A stretch of 64,000 nucleotides of DNA from Sphaerolaimus hirsutus (GCA_964036195.1 OZ038452.1:15494704-15558703); one strand, 5' to 3'. Positions 29,001 to 37,101 are shown, counted from the first letter of the stretch. Translations and numbers: made by a program. The notes: a model not told the origin generated them from the letters alone.

Positions 29001-32000
29001 GCGATGGCGAGAGTGCTCGAAGCGATTATTTCGGTCAATTGGAAGCATCGGGGTAGTGTGCACAGGCACCGCCGAATATCGTCGTGCCAACTTAGTGTAG
29101 TTAGCCCCAACTTGCTTGTAATCGCGACGAGCATCACTAGCCAACTTATACAAAAAGTGACCATTAATATGGTACTGTTCGGGTAATGGATAAGTGTCTG
29201 TTATGCCTACCGTTTCGCCATGCTTAATAGAACGGTCAAGCGTATCAACAAGCTTTTGCACAAGGAAGGCACAGCGCTGAAATGCAGTAAGTAAGCTATC
29301 TGGGAACCAGCCATAGCGAAACACAAGTTGGAAAATGTATTCAGACTCAAAATAGGCAGCAATCAACAACTTTGAATAAGTGCGCACAAGATCGGTGTTC
29401 CGTGGATCAATGATGGCCCAGGGTGTGTCCATAATACCAACTGTAGGCAAAATACGACCAACCCAAGTGGTTTTGACGTCAAGCTCAGCCACTGGGCCAA
29501 CAGAGAACTCCGGACCTACAGGTTCTACCCAAGCGTGCGTAGATAAGTCAGTCAATACAATGCGCGGCGGGTCGGTTTGCACTTTGACAGACGGGTCAGG
29601 CGGCCACTGATGTGCCGCCATGTGCCGCATAGGGTCGGGGCTCATTAGGTGGGCTATTAAGACATTATTCCAGGCGGGGGGTAAGGTCGAAATGCTACGG
29701 TTCAACGGGGTAGTATACATGGATGGTTGATGCACACTCTGGTGTGGCTCGAGTACTCGCGAAGGTTGCGGTTTGGGTGTCGAAACAGGGGTTTTTCCAC
29801 GCAACTGGTGTAGCCAGTCTAATCCAAAACCGATATTATTCAGCAAATTCTGGCACACCAACCGACATTTCTGAGGAGTACACCTGTCTGAGACCTGACC
29901 AATATGCATCGCACAAAGGGCATTGTACTGCGCAAAGTCCAGATTCTCTAGATGGCACAAAAGGTCTCGGGCAGAGTCCAGGGTATTACCAAGGTGTGCA
30001 AGCAATTCTTTCCTTGTCTTATGAGCGACAGGGCCATTAACTTGGCGCTTAATCTCAGGTAATATGTCCGCAAACGCATGGTTGAGGCGAATGCCTTCAG
30101 CTATGCATCCGTGAAATTGCGCCATAGCGTACCGAGCTGTTTCTGGCAGAGTGCCAAGCAATGGCATATACGTGTTGAATCCGGTCCGGTGCACATCGAG
30201 GTAAACCCAGGCCTCTGTCAGGCTACGCAGGGCTGCAGCGCGTACTGTTTGGGGTACACCCTTATTTTCTAGGCCAAAGACACCAGCCGTTGATTTAGAC
30301 TGAATCTGAGAACGAAGGGCAGTCCAATCTCTAGCTGACTGTGCAGAAACTAGCAAAACGGATTGCATAAACGCGAGCGCGCACTGAACAGGGTAAGCGC
30401 GTGATTGTGGGCGCGCAGGACCAGGGTCTGACGCTGCTAGTACCTGCTGGTTCGCTTGCCTCTGAGCCGGCATAGCCATATCAACGGGCAGCCTAGTCCG
30501 AGCATTCACACCAGTGCAGAAGTTGCTGAGTAGGGACTGTAAATCGCCCGCTAGGGAATCAACCCGGGGTTTCAAGTGAACACTTAGGGTACGGTCAATG
30601 GAGTCTTGCAAGGACCCACGAAATGGCAACATTGCCTGTGACCACGTTCGAAGGGTCATCAGGGCCAAAGTAACATTATCCAGGGTGGTTTGCTGGGATG
30701 GGTCAGAAGGTGTCACAGTAGCAAGGTCGAACAATAGCTGATCTAACTTATCTATCTCGGGATCAAGCTCGCTTAGAAGTTGTTCAAAGGGTTGTAATAC
30801 ATCCCCAATGCACTGATCTGAGGGTTTCAGGTGATTCCATAATTTAGTAGGTTCACATGCTTGTTGCAAGGGGGAAATCATAGTATCGATCTCTGGGTGG
30901 TTGTTCGTCAGTAATTCTCGATGTTGTCTCACCGACCCAATGGGGGGTTGGAGTTGAGGGCTACTAGTAGGGTTGGAAGGTGGTGGTTTCACGGGGGTAA
31001 TTAGGTCACAGACAGCGGTAGGGGGTCTACTAGGGGATTGAATGCTCAGACACGGGGAACTAGTAGCTTGAGGGAAGTCCTTGTGGGGTCGTCTTAACAC
31101 TGTATCCCGAGATTCGTTAACATACGACATCCCTGGCTCAGAGGTATATGCTGGAGTAGCTAGGTCAGACATCCGGTCCCGAGAACCCACAGAATCGCCA
31201 ACATCATTACACAATATACCGCGGCGGCTGGTGCTGGCCCATTGGCCGACAGGGCGCGCGCGTTCCCTACCGTCTAGCTCAAAGAAGCTCTGCTGGTTAG
31301 AATTGCTGCGGCGGCGAGTAACCACACCCAAGGATGAATTATACTGCAACATATTAATATCCACAGCGTGAACCATGTAATTATCATTGGCGTCTGGCGT
31401 CGTGTGCGCTCCACTCAGTGCAGCGGGGTCGGCCATATAATCGTCAATAATTTCGAAAGAATTGAGCGAGTCCTCAATAAATACTGTTTGAAACGATTGG
31501 GCTGCGGACAAGGTAGTGGAGCACACACGTTCCAAAGCCACATCCGTGTCACAAGTAGAGTCATCTAGAGTGCTAGGCTGGCTAGCTGCCAAGTCAACAC
31601 TGTGCTCGAATTGACCTTGACCCACAATCCCAGAGACGTTGGTCTGGCATTTTAGTGAGTCACTATCAATTGAAGCATGCGATGACAAGCTCCATTCAGT
31701 TGAAAACTCAAGGTCATCAGAAGACCCTGATACACCATCATCAGCTGGCAAATACGAATACTGGCCAGCTGCCAAGTCCACATCATGCTTGAATTGACCC
31801 TGACCCACAATCCCAGAGACGTTGGTCTGGCATTTTAGTGAGTCACTATCAATTGAAGCACATGGCGACGAGCTCAGTTCAGTTGATTGCTCAAGGTCAT
31901 CAAAGGACCATGATGCACCATCATCAGCTGACAAATATAAATATTGATAATCAAACGAGTCAAAAGAGTAGTCAGTGGTCACGTATTTTTCACATGATTG

Positions 32001-32285
32001 ACATAGCTCTGGCTCGACATCAGTAGTTTCAAAAGTTTTGAACTGACAATTGACTGACACGGGGCATGAAAAAGATTTTGGAAATTTCAAAATTCGCATC
32101 AAAAATTGCCGCCAGGGCATGGTGTATCGTAGTCTCTCAAATTTGGAAATTTGACTCTGTTGCAGCACGGATGGGGCAGTATGCCAAGAAATCAAACAAT
32201 AATAGGCGCGTGACACACATTTCAAATGTTCAAAACGCTTACGCAAAAGCCAACATTTGTGGTTCCAGTATGTGCACGGTAGCAT
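22923..32285 (-). CDS. Gag-pol polyprotein (gag, protease, RT, RNase H, integrase start)
   Basis: The frame is open from inside the 5' LTR. The first Met after the primer site is at 32285, giving about 3120 residues. The gag N-terminus has two 61-residue repeats (31580-31945). Further on are a Gln-rich region, two CCHC knuckles (CDKCKMAGHTTEEC at about 27530-27572, CFKCNKPGHFSREC at about 27420-27462) and an aspartic protease motif ADTGAEL (about 26388-26408). The RT has SPWASPIVPVHKKNG, a FYLDD box (YLDD at 24747-24758) and LGMCSFYRRW. RNase H has HTDASRSGLGAVL and VTDHRTLTWAL. The integrase HHCC finger (HSWGHPAG to CLECA, 23180-23300) and first catalytic Asp (HMDVL) follow. Domain order is Ty3/Gypsy. 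Four hairpin cores lie inside the frame. It ends at a premature stop after a frameshift near 23000. Confidence 0.93.
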   Translation of the reverse strand: MLPCTYWNHKCWLLRKRFEHLKCVSRAYYCLISWHTAPSVLQQSQISKFERLRYTMPWRQFLMRILKFPKSFSCPVSVNCQFKTFETTDVEPELCQSCEKYVTTDYSFDSFDYQYLYLSADDGASWSFDDLEQSTELSSSPCASIDSDSLKCQTNVSGIVGQGQFKHDVDLAAGQYSYLPADDGVSGSSDDLEFSTEWSLSSHASIDSDSLKCQTNVSGIVGQGQFEHSVDLAASQPSTLDDSTCDTDVALERVCSTTLSAAQSFQTVFIEDSLNSFEIIDDYMADPAALSGAHTTPDANDNYMVHAVDINMLQYNSSLGVVTRRRSNSNQQSFFELDGRERARPVGQWASTSRRGILCNDVGDSVGSRDRMSDLATPAYTSEPGMSYVNESRDTVLRRPHKDFPQATSSPCLSIQSPSRPPTAVCDLITPVKPPPSNPTSSPQLQPPIGSVRQHRELLTNNHPEIDTMISPLQQACEPTKLWNHLKPSDQCIGDVLQPFEQLLSELDPEIDKLDQLLFDLATVTPSDPSQQTTLDNVTLALMTLRTWSQAMLPFRGSLQDSIDRTLSVHLKPRVDSLAGDLQSLLSNFCTGVNARTRLPVDMAMPAQRQANQQVLAASDPGPARPQSRAYPVQCALAFMQSVLLVSAQSARDWTALRSQIQSKSTAGVFGLENKGVPQTVRAAALRSLTEAWVYLDVHRTGFNTYMPLLGTLPETARYAMAQFHGCIAEGIRLNHAFADILPEIKRQVNGPVAHKTRKELLAHLGNTLDSARDLLCHLENLDFAQYNALCAMHIGQVSDRCTPQKCRLVCQNLLNNIGFGLDWLHQLRGKTPVSTPKPQPSRVLEPHQSVHQPSMYTTPLNRSISTLPPAWNNVLIAHLMSPDPMRHMAAHQWPPDPSVKVQTDPPRIVLTDLSTHAWVEPVGPEFSVGPVAELDVKTTWVGRILPTVGIMDTPWAIIDPRNTDLVRTYSKLLIAAYFESEYIFQLVFRYGWFPDSLLTAFQRCAFLVQKLVDTLDRSIKHGETVGITDTYPLPEQYHINGHFLYKLASDARRDYKQVGANYTKLARRYSAVPVHTTPMLPIDRNNRFEHSRHRLQLPTAQNAHSQIVRVTNSVSCDANVDMIQPDDVGTWDNQYDFLLSHQGYQQPDSAGGAPAPAAVQAPQRLYHTGHQHTGRLSVPPAHLSSSVAPTSALDQLKSEMDQKYANMCDQMEAMNANMRALLDQRRAQSRAQPQVSQPNVSNDPPSTATSSDEDLAKRIKKLKMLGCPMFSGKASVDVGQWLAQFTAKCRICKIASDEEMALTLAAVLEHDAATLCYGQPQEVQTSFTKLESALKAHFGQAKHVLATCRAITLMNWKPNDTIDTVRRRLMTESAQLKDVNHGERELRMIEGFLHALGQHNSELRQLVELNSASLESFDKLIQHAKVAQQSLENRKLEQDRSAKDTEFKRMRDELSQLRQQMSSARMGDNRQQLGGGMLAGQRPMFRPPMDMRQNPRFAFSAPQAQPSAQPPFNAQRMPIRPQRDIPPMRLPPAVQGPRFAPRPTVDVGPPVVAIDKPGRQPPNAYKSYFCDKCKMAGHTTEECGCRATGPTSSGPAPAQTPREPLKCFKCNKPGHFSRECPENMPVQNVNELYAQYDIIPDDQIGYTDLQNDLVEGVADPNDLQGYYNEYPSETMHQYQYDYSDMAPLETDALAEEENDVHVNFLGSCPELYNHSDPTPISYFDVCVTQWVDTSTTEPKGAVPKCQANVPGTACALSDSVAGKRPTASFCKTLTGVPQVDHVCDSIPHPSIPEIRIQSCEPDQTSALAVTTQKSQAYVPGIRDTAGTDDLEHVVLGSPRTVQVPTQTSTWTPSINMFCPINPATHTSVVAALDLSTSDAGRETCRDCKKYYWEQLSPDLGVKRVEYQCNAAQVVVTEPLGARLQSGKMTRPKHTVRDLITPSIYHRAVIQGVGPYLVLADTGAELSAIPVSLLEQIESLSGKCLDRRIFQLEKPLVCKGYTGHKHTLLYSIQLTVSIGTETRRINFAISFEGTQCIIGIGDYAKFWFLPICPGACMTRPVMHSNKRYLIPGDEPCLLYEGEIPYVDTGLRTGAIAKTGENIPEAIERVQSSNIYTVGSLLELYLAPKTDVNRLCSSSPVPYFSPSKGTGAVGVVATENWVCPPRSVSYVPAELAGAPQEILTTVLFSPHAHFFENFENTLLPLENGNELFVPFANHSDKEMVLFACQSLGWAEEVVVESTNDFHMNELAVEFADVWWQTVQIPLSKALCEANLASTQVEPPEDPVITAQSPSETRLHQLGKILDEGVLSHLPLEKQQVLRDWLLERHHIFSLSDFDMGDTGDIIYHPIETGNSPPIQQKVRRLAIGLRKEVERQVQLWLKLGIIEPSVSPWASPIVPVHKKNGALRLCVDYRRVNLVTKRDCFALPNCADLIDMAGLVHPQYFSSLDLASGYLQMRIDPRDIPKTAFTSHVGLFQYKFMPFGLVNAPASFSRLIANVLAGLDPDRVHFYLDDVLICAETEERMYLLLDDVFARFDRYTLKVGIKKCEFFKERVNFLGCVLTREGIEMQQSKITTIQNYPVPVTTKEIRQFLGMCSFYRRWVEGFSFITRPLHLKIQGAKTTWDDECQAAFEELKKRLVEGPILAYPKEGRPFILHTDASRSGLGAVLSQMDDAGRHRVVAYASCALKGAEKRYNTTELECLAIVWSLKYWKHYLTQQEVIIVTDHRTLTWALENRSENPRLDKWYVFLMAYQPEIIFKRGSENSVADALSRIAESVNFHKWTEDHLQGKFDPEEVPAGICPLTTFTDKWQAHPLNQPEPDLSEYSAVEITKISDEIHYEWHPPLGVGHIQVLDNIPQPASQDRTPKSNNPSIFEAKSTPVERFNMTGKDVDVIRDAGLAIDGIVGFTLESVAEETQKFWQWIIKGQEADPDTQSIKLFLTTRQYTKHARFNTWLDRNYTGFCVAHDVLWFMGNASRRACLVVPIEITSELCERFHSWGHPAGLKLSMWLRIYFWWFTLTMDAHRAVDKCLECATRTGQGRKRLNPLTPISVVAEPFFRIHMDVLKMPMSQNGFQYVLVLQDAFTKYPCAYALSIKRRGNSGIPFYAICFRSWCPTHTRH
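26792..26877. repeat. Hairpin-core copy inside gag-pol
   Basis: Core 26822-26848. The outer stem is about 28 bp long: CCAGGTCAT..CCGCGGTATCACG pairs with CGTGGTTACCGCG..TGAGGTCTGG. In gag-pol it reads KSQAYVPGI. The stem is kept although the region is coding. Confidence 0.75.
27001..27081. repeat. Hairpin-core copy inside gag-pol
   Basis: Core 27029-27055. The outer stem CTACTGAG..GCGCGCATGCC pairs with GGCACGGCGCC..CTCAGTAG. It reads KCQANVPGT in the protein. Confidence 0.73.
31603..31677. repeat. Hairpin-core copy inside gag repeat 2
   Basis: Core 31628-31654 (AGA..TCT inner pair). The outer stem TGCT..AATTGA..TGAC.CAC pairs with GTG.GTCA..TCAATT..AGCA, 17 of 23 positions. It reads KCQTNVSGI. 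Confidence 0.73.
31786..31860. repeat. Hairpin-core copy inside gag repeat 1
   Basis: Core 31811-31836. Same stem arrangement as 31603-31677, because both lie in a duplicated gag segment. It reads KCQTNVSGI. Confidence 0.73.
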
Positions 32286-32387
32286 AGGGCTAAGCTGAAA
32301 CACTACGCCCTGTACGCATGGAGGGTGGCTATGTGTGCGGTGTGAAGGGGGGGTGAAAGGGGGGTGCAACACGGTGCCGTAACCCGA

Positions 32388-32400
32388 GGTGGGACCTCCA
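32388..32400 (-). promoter_or_regulatory. Primer binding site, tRNA-Gln(TTG)
   Basis: The minus strand reads TGGAGGTCCCACC beginning 2 nt after the LTR end. It is complementary to the conserved 3' end (GGTGGGACCTCCA) of animal tRNA-Gln with anticodon TTG, from memory of that tRNA. The match stops after 13 nt. Confidence 0.75.
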
Positions 32401-32509
32401 ATATAATAGAATAACCCCCCCGGTCTTGCAACCTTGTCATTAATACAATACGATAACCCCTCGGGTCTTACAACATCACCATTATGGGCCAGATAGCAAC
32501 ACCTTGGAC

Positions 32510-32697
32510 TAGGGTTCAAACGATATCACTTTTCAATATCGATATTCAATATTCGATATTTTTTCAAAATTTTCGATATCGATATTTGATATTCGATATT
32601 TTTTCAAAATTTTCGATATCGATATTCGATATTCGATATTAAAAAATGGTCGATATCCGATATTCGATATTCAATACGATATATCGTTTGAACCCTA
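32510..32697. mobile_element. hAT-type MITE, TAGGGTTCAAACG family with ATATCG array (in 5' LTR)
   Basis: Ends TAGGGTTCAAACGATATC and CGTTTGAACCCTA. The 8-bp duplication CCTTGGAC lies at 32502-32509 and 32698-32705. The 3' LTR has a single CCTTGGAC at the same place, an exact empty site. The body is ATATCGATATTCG units. It interrupts the LTR ORF. Confidence 0.95.
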
Positions 32698-32705
32698 CCT
32701 TGGAC

Positions 32706-33526
32706 AATGCCCATTTCCGTCAGAACTCTCAACGATGCGCTCATGCAGCCCATCCTGCCTAATGACGCCAAATCTACAGCACCTAACAGGGGACTTGGCT
32801 ACCTTCTGCACGCGTGGAATGACAAACGATGGCAACACGCCAACAAGATAATCGCACAATTCCGACAATTCAACGAGTGACATGTTGTCCACTGAACGCT
32901 TAACAATTGCCCTACAAGCCTTACGCTTGCCGCGTGCGCAGGAAACCTGTCTGCCAAACTTCACCAGCTTGGTGCCTTTCGACCTAGCTATTCCGAGGGA
33001 CGTAGGCTTCGGAACTTTTTGGTCTACTTGGTTGCCACAGCTAACAAAGTCCGGTCGCGCAAATTGCAAAAAGCCTGCGGCTAATCACGTGCAGCTGTAA
33101 TTTCCCCTTCTTACCCACCAAATACCAAAGGTTTCTAGGCTGCACAACTTTCTTCAGCCTTTCAGCGGTTCTCTCCAAAACACCACAAATTCCGGGCTCA
33201 ATAAAAGCTGGCTCCATGATCAAGTGATCGAGCAACCACTGCTGAGAAGCATCACTAATCACCTCGCCATTGGGCAAAACAGAGTCAATAACAAAATCAC
33301 CAGCGCCCTGAACCTTTTCCGCATACGTGGCCTTTTGCTGAATTTGAAACAATTCCGACATGGGTTCAAAACTATCAAAAACTGGGCCCATTTCCAAATC
33401 ATCAACCTCCCAGAAACCTTCAGAACTTGGCGCGCTTTCAGAAACAGAAACAAGACTAGCCCACGCTTCGAAAACCGACAACTGAACATCATTCGAATGC
33501 AAGCAAACAGAAGCGACTTCCATCAT
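32706..33526 (-). pseudogene. Broken 5' LTR copy of the 311-aa ORF
   Basis: This is homologous to 6180-6982. It opens with the same start (33526) but shifts frame at about 33067-33071, where this LTR has five A and the 3' LTR has four. The second frame then runs to a hAT MITE inserted at 32510-32697. Two independent lesions therefore separate the LTR start codon from the gag-pol frame in this copy. Confidence 0.8.
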
Positions 33527-35928
33527 GATTCACAAATTAGAATTAGACGTAATTAGGATCCACTAGCTGGAATGAGCCAATAGACTGAGTAGAGAATTAG
33601 TTGCACCGGAGTAAGCTTGAATTACACTAATTGGGTTTCTCGAATAACGTTGCAAATAAGGTTTCCAAAGTATTTGAATATTTCCAATTTACCTTTCCAC
33701 CTTCCAAATCAAAACATTAATACAAAAATGACTAAATAACACTCAGGGTCATATAAGCTAAACCAGACAGGTGAGGATAGCAGTACGGTACACTGGTAAG
33801 AGACCACACAAGTCCAGGTACTTAAGTCCTAGCTTGGCACAGCACCACTATCAAAAGTAATTCTACGACGACGTAGCACAACTGTTTGGGCCCTTACGAA
33901 AGCCTAGAGCGAGTCAATAGGTGTACAGCCTACTTCAGCTTATACTACGCCTAAAACAAGTCCACAGAGGTCCAGACGTACAGTAAGCATCACAGATGGT
34001 GGGTTCTCCCCATACAACACCCTATCTTAGCTATACCGGCAGCTCCGTGTGGCCACTCCTGCCCCTGTGAACCTAAATGTCACCGTGCAGAGGGAAGAGA
34101 AGGCCTATGCCAGAGTTAGCAGAGAATGAATAACCAAGGGTAGGCTCATTTCAGCTGGTAAATCACTGACTTAGTAATTAGAATTGGATTGAATAGACTG
34201 ATGATAATCACAAGATTGGGGCTCTCTTTTATGGGTCTGAAATGCCCAAAACTGGTTTGCAGCTGGGCGGAGCCAACCAATCACCAGAGTACATTCGAAA
34301 GTGTAACCAAAATAAGTGACCTCAGCTGAACAGAGCCATGTACCACAAGGGTTACTTTTTAATGGAACAAAAGGGAATGGTGACTTGACATTCAGGAACA
34401 CCTTTCTTCTGGCACTCAGCCAGCTAGCAAAACCAAACCTGGAACTGTGCCAAACTAGAAGGTAAAATACCTACAGTAACCTACCGAATGTAAACGCACA
34501 AACTAGCAGCTTAAAAGTACCTAAACTGAGTGAGACTCTCAAAACTAAACATGATATAATTAAAAACAAGCCAAGTGAATCCACAGCTACTCAAAACTGC
34601 AAACAAGTGCAAAAGGACCAAAAATACAAAGATAACCGTATTTGCTCAACCGTGAGCTTGTCCAACCAGCGTACCAATCGGCCAACGCAAAACCAAACAC
34701 AAAGTGCAGAAATGCAAAACACAGAATTAAGTGCGAAACACAGAAATAAGTGCAAAACACAGAAATAAGTGCAAAACACAGAAATAATGGCAAATGTAAA
34801 AGCACAATCACAAACACATGCAATTATCACAAACTAAGGGGGTTAGGTGGGTAAATAAGTGCACATAAACACAAATACCTGCGCAATAAATCACCAATCG
34901 CGGCACCTACTGCGAACCTATTTCCTAACCCTACACCTACAACCTACAAAATCACAAAACTCCTCCCTGTGGCAGCAGTGGCTACGGGATATGTGCCAAA
35001 TTACACACAAAAACGGCCTTTTTGGCACTCTTCCAATTTCCTTTGGGATTGGCCCGTCTCTACTCCGAAGGACGTAGACTTCAGGAGCTATCGGGCCGCT
35101 CCCTATTTTACTATTTTACTTAAGGCACATATCCCTCCAGAAGGGGTGACCCGTCTCTACTCCAAAGGACGTAGGCTTCAGGAGCTATCGGGGCCATCCC
35201 TTCCGGTGGCCACTCCCACCAAGAGCTCTCTGAACGGCCGAAACTCTGTCGCTCCGCGGACGTTTCCGGCGGCCATCGCTGTCGATGCTCGCGGGGACTG
35301 GGTAGGGTTTTTTTATAAGTTTCTGAACAATAAACTGTCGCCAAAACACGGCGGCAGCACTTAACCCCCCTCGAAAATATGCTTGGTGCCATTTTTCAGA
35401 AGTTGGCACTCGGCCAAGAGTGGCCGATTTGACACTCTGCAAAAATCCCCAAAACGCCCAAAATCCCCCTCTCCCGGGTTCCGGCGGTCAGCGGTCGTCC
35501 AATGGCGGCGGCGCGGCGCTGTCGCTGCCGTCGGAGTCGTTCGCCAGCGCCCATTCGGTCGCCATACCCAGGGGAATCGATTTCCGCTCGGCGCTGCTTT
35601 TCTTTTTAATGAAAGCGCCATAAGTTTCGCAAAAGTTAGGTTTCATTCCCGGAGGTGTCGAATGACGTCACCCGGGCCTTTTCATGAGTGAATACGGCTA
35701 ATCAGGCCGTTTCGCTAATTAGGGCCGGCGACATAGCGCCATCGATATACAATTCTATCGTAATTCGCGCTTAATCACCGTCCCAGAGGCGTAGGTCTGG
35801 CACTTTGGTGATCTGGCGCCAATTACCATAGTTGGCGTTCGTTGCGCCATAAGTTTCCTATAAGTTAGGTTCCGTATGGGGCGGCGTCGTGATGACGTCA
35901 CTTGGCCCAAAAAGGGGTCAATATGGCG

Positions 35929-36682
35929 TAGGGTTGGGAATTTCAAAATTTTCGGTTCCGGTTCTCGGTTCTCGGTTCCAAAAGATTTCGGTTCGGGTAT
36001 CGGTTCTCGGTTCCTGAAAATTTTCGGTTCCGGTTCTCGGTTCGGTTCCTCAACTCGGTTCCGGTTCGGTTCTTTCGGTTCTAAAATGATTAAAATGTCG
36101 GTTCCGGGTAATAAAATAACCGGGTATCGGGTAATAATCGGTTAATGATGTATTTAGAACGATTTGCGGCCACATGGAGCCAATCTGATGATAATACCGT
36201 AGTGGGGTGAAAAATGAGCGCTCGCGCGCAAAATTTTTTATGCTGACGCCGAAAAAATTTCATCATATTTATCAAAGCAATTTGATAAATATGATGAAAT
36301 TTTTTTATGTTTGTTCTTTTATTCAGGTGGGATATGGCAGATTTCATTGTTAGGTGTAATGTCGCTGGAGTATATGTGAAATTACACGCTCCCGCGCAAT
36401 CATTTTGCAAACAGATGAATTTTGCAATTCTGAACACGCACGAAGATGTTCAGCTGCTGTTATAAGGCTTAGATGTAGGTGTTGAAAAAACGCTGTTTAA
36501 AAATTAAAGATTCCTAGAAAATTTCGGTTCTTTCGGGTATTTACTTCGGTTCCGGGTATAAGTGTCGGTTCTCGGTTCCGGTTCGGTTCTCAAGCTCGGT
36601 TCCGGTTCTCGGTTCTCGGTTCCAAAATAGTGCTCGGTTCTCGGTTCGGTTCGGTTCGGGTCGGTTCGGTTCCCCAACCCTA
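35929..36682. mobile_element. hAT-type MITE, TAGGGTTGGG family with GGTTCTCGGTTCC array (in 5' LTR)
   Basis: Ends TAGGGTTGGGAATTTC and GGTTCCCCAACCCTA. The 8-bp duplication ATATGGCG lies at 35921-35928 and 36683-36690, with an empty site in the 3' LTR near 9378-9385. GGTTCGGTTCTCGGTTCC iterations flank a unique centre with the GCGCTCGCGCGC module and a palindromic ATTTGATAAATATGATG stretch. Confidence 0.95.
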
Positions 36683-36806
36683 ATATGGCGTCCCCGGCGA
36701 CTAAAGCGCCATAATTAGGATTTAGTAGCGTTAATTGACGCTGGGTCACCGTCCCAGAGACATAGGTCTGGCACTTTGGTGGCCCGCCGTCGATTATCGC
36801 ATTACA

Positions 36807-36811
36807 TACAT
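36807..36811. repeat. Target-site duplication TACAT, right
   Basis: This is the partner of 6051-6055. It directly abuts the U3 end, which in the element's own orientation begins TGTAATGCG. Confidence 0.65.
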
Positions 36812-37101
36812 ACGCCAAGCCAATGGACAATATATCACACATGTGGTGTGGAAATGCGCGGAAATGAAATTTTTTGAAAAATATGTTAAAAAGTTCATAT
36901 CAAAATTGATTTTTTAGGACATTATTCAATGGGAACATTGACTCGAAATTTGCCAAAATTTCGAGTCGAGTCAGGCAAAAACGTCGAGTCTCGAGTTTGG
37001 GCCATATTTTTCCGGTCGAGTCAGACGAGTCGAGTCGGTACTTTGTTTTACCCTCGAGTCACGAGTCGAGTCGAGTCAAGTCAAGTCGAGTTCGAGCCCT
37101 A

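Larger units (their letters stand above)
31580..31945 (-). repeat. Tandem duplication of about 180 bp in gag
   Basis: Two adjacent copies (about 31580-31762 and 31763-31945) encode two 61-residue units, each with ADDG, SIDSDSLKCQTNVSGIVGQG and a closing DLAA. Each unit carries one complete hairpin core. They differ at a modest number of positions, so the duplication predates this insertion. Confidence 0.8.
6056..36806 (-). mobile_element. Giant Ty3/Gypsy LTR retrotransposon with NADAR cargo (complete, one copy)
   Basis: Long direct repeats flank an interior holding gag-pol in the order protease, RT, RNase H, integrase, which is Ty3/Gypsy order. There is a tRNA-Gln primer site beside the 5' LTR and a polypurine tract beside the 3' LTR. 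The flanking 5 bp TACAT is duplicated at 6051-6055 and 36807-36811. An alternative reading is 6054-36809 with a 4-bp ATAC duplication. Total length is about 30.75 kb, or about 29.2 kb after subtracting three nested hAT MITEs. LTR differences are about 30-35 substitutions over 3.45 kb by eye. Integrase frameshifts and the broken 5' LTR ORF suggest this copy is no longer autonomous. Confidence 0.93.
32403..36806 (-). repeat. 5' LTR (about 3.45 kb plus two nested MITEs)
   Basis: Homologous to 6056-9500. It is interrupted by hAT MITEs at 32510-32697 and 35929-36682, each with a perfect 8-bp duplication and an undisturbed empty site in the 3' LTR. One extra A in an A-run (33067-33071) breaks the LTR ORF. 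The outermost 47-48 bp of U3 seen in the 3' LTR are absent here. Confidence 0.9.
5574..37101. mobile_element. Older hAT-type MITE (TAGGGCTCGAA family) split by the giant retrotransposon
   Basis: The left end TAGGGCTCGAAAC starts at 5574 and the right end GAGTTCGAGCCCTA finishes at 37101. The flanking 8-bp GTGAAAGC is present at both 5566-5573 and 37102-37109. Both halves carry GAGTCGAGTC iterations (about 5637-5712 and 36955-37095). The MITE sequence is 5574-6055 plus 36807-37101; the retrotransposon fills the rest. This pairing of ends 31 kb apart independently confirms the retrotransposon boundaries. Confidence 0.88.

Noticed and set aside
6056-36806. Hairpin cores as a known ribozyme or CRISPR-like array
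   Set aside because: No hammerhead (CUGAUGA/GAAA) or other self-cleaving consensus was recognised. Spacing is irregular, and stems rather than spacers vary, so it is not a CRISPR array.
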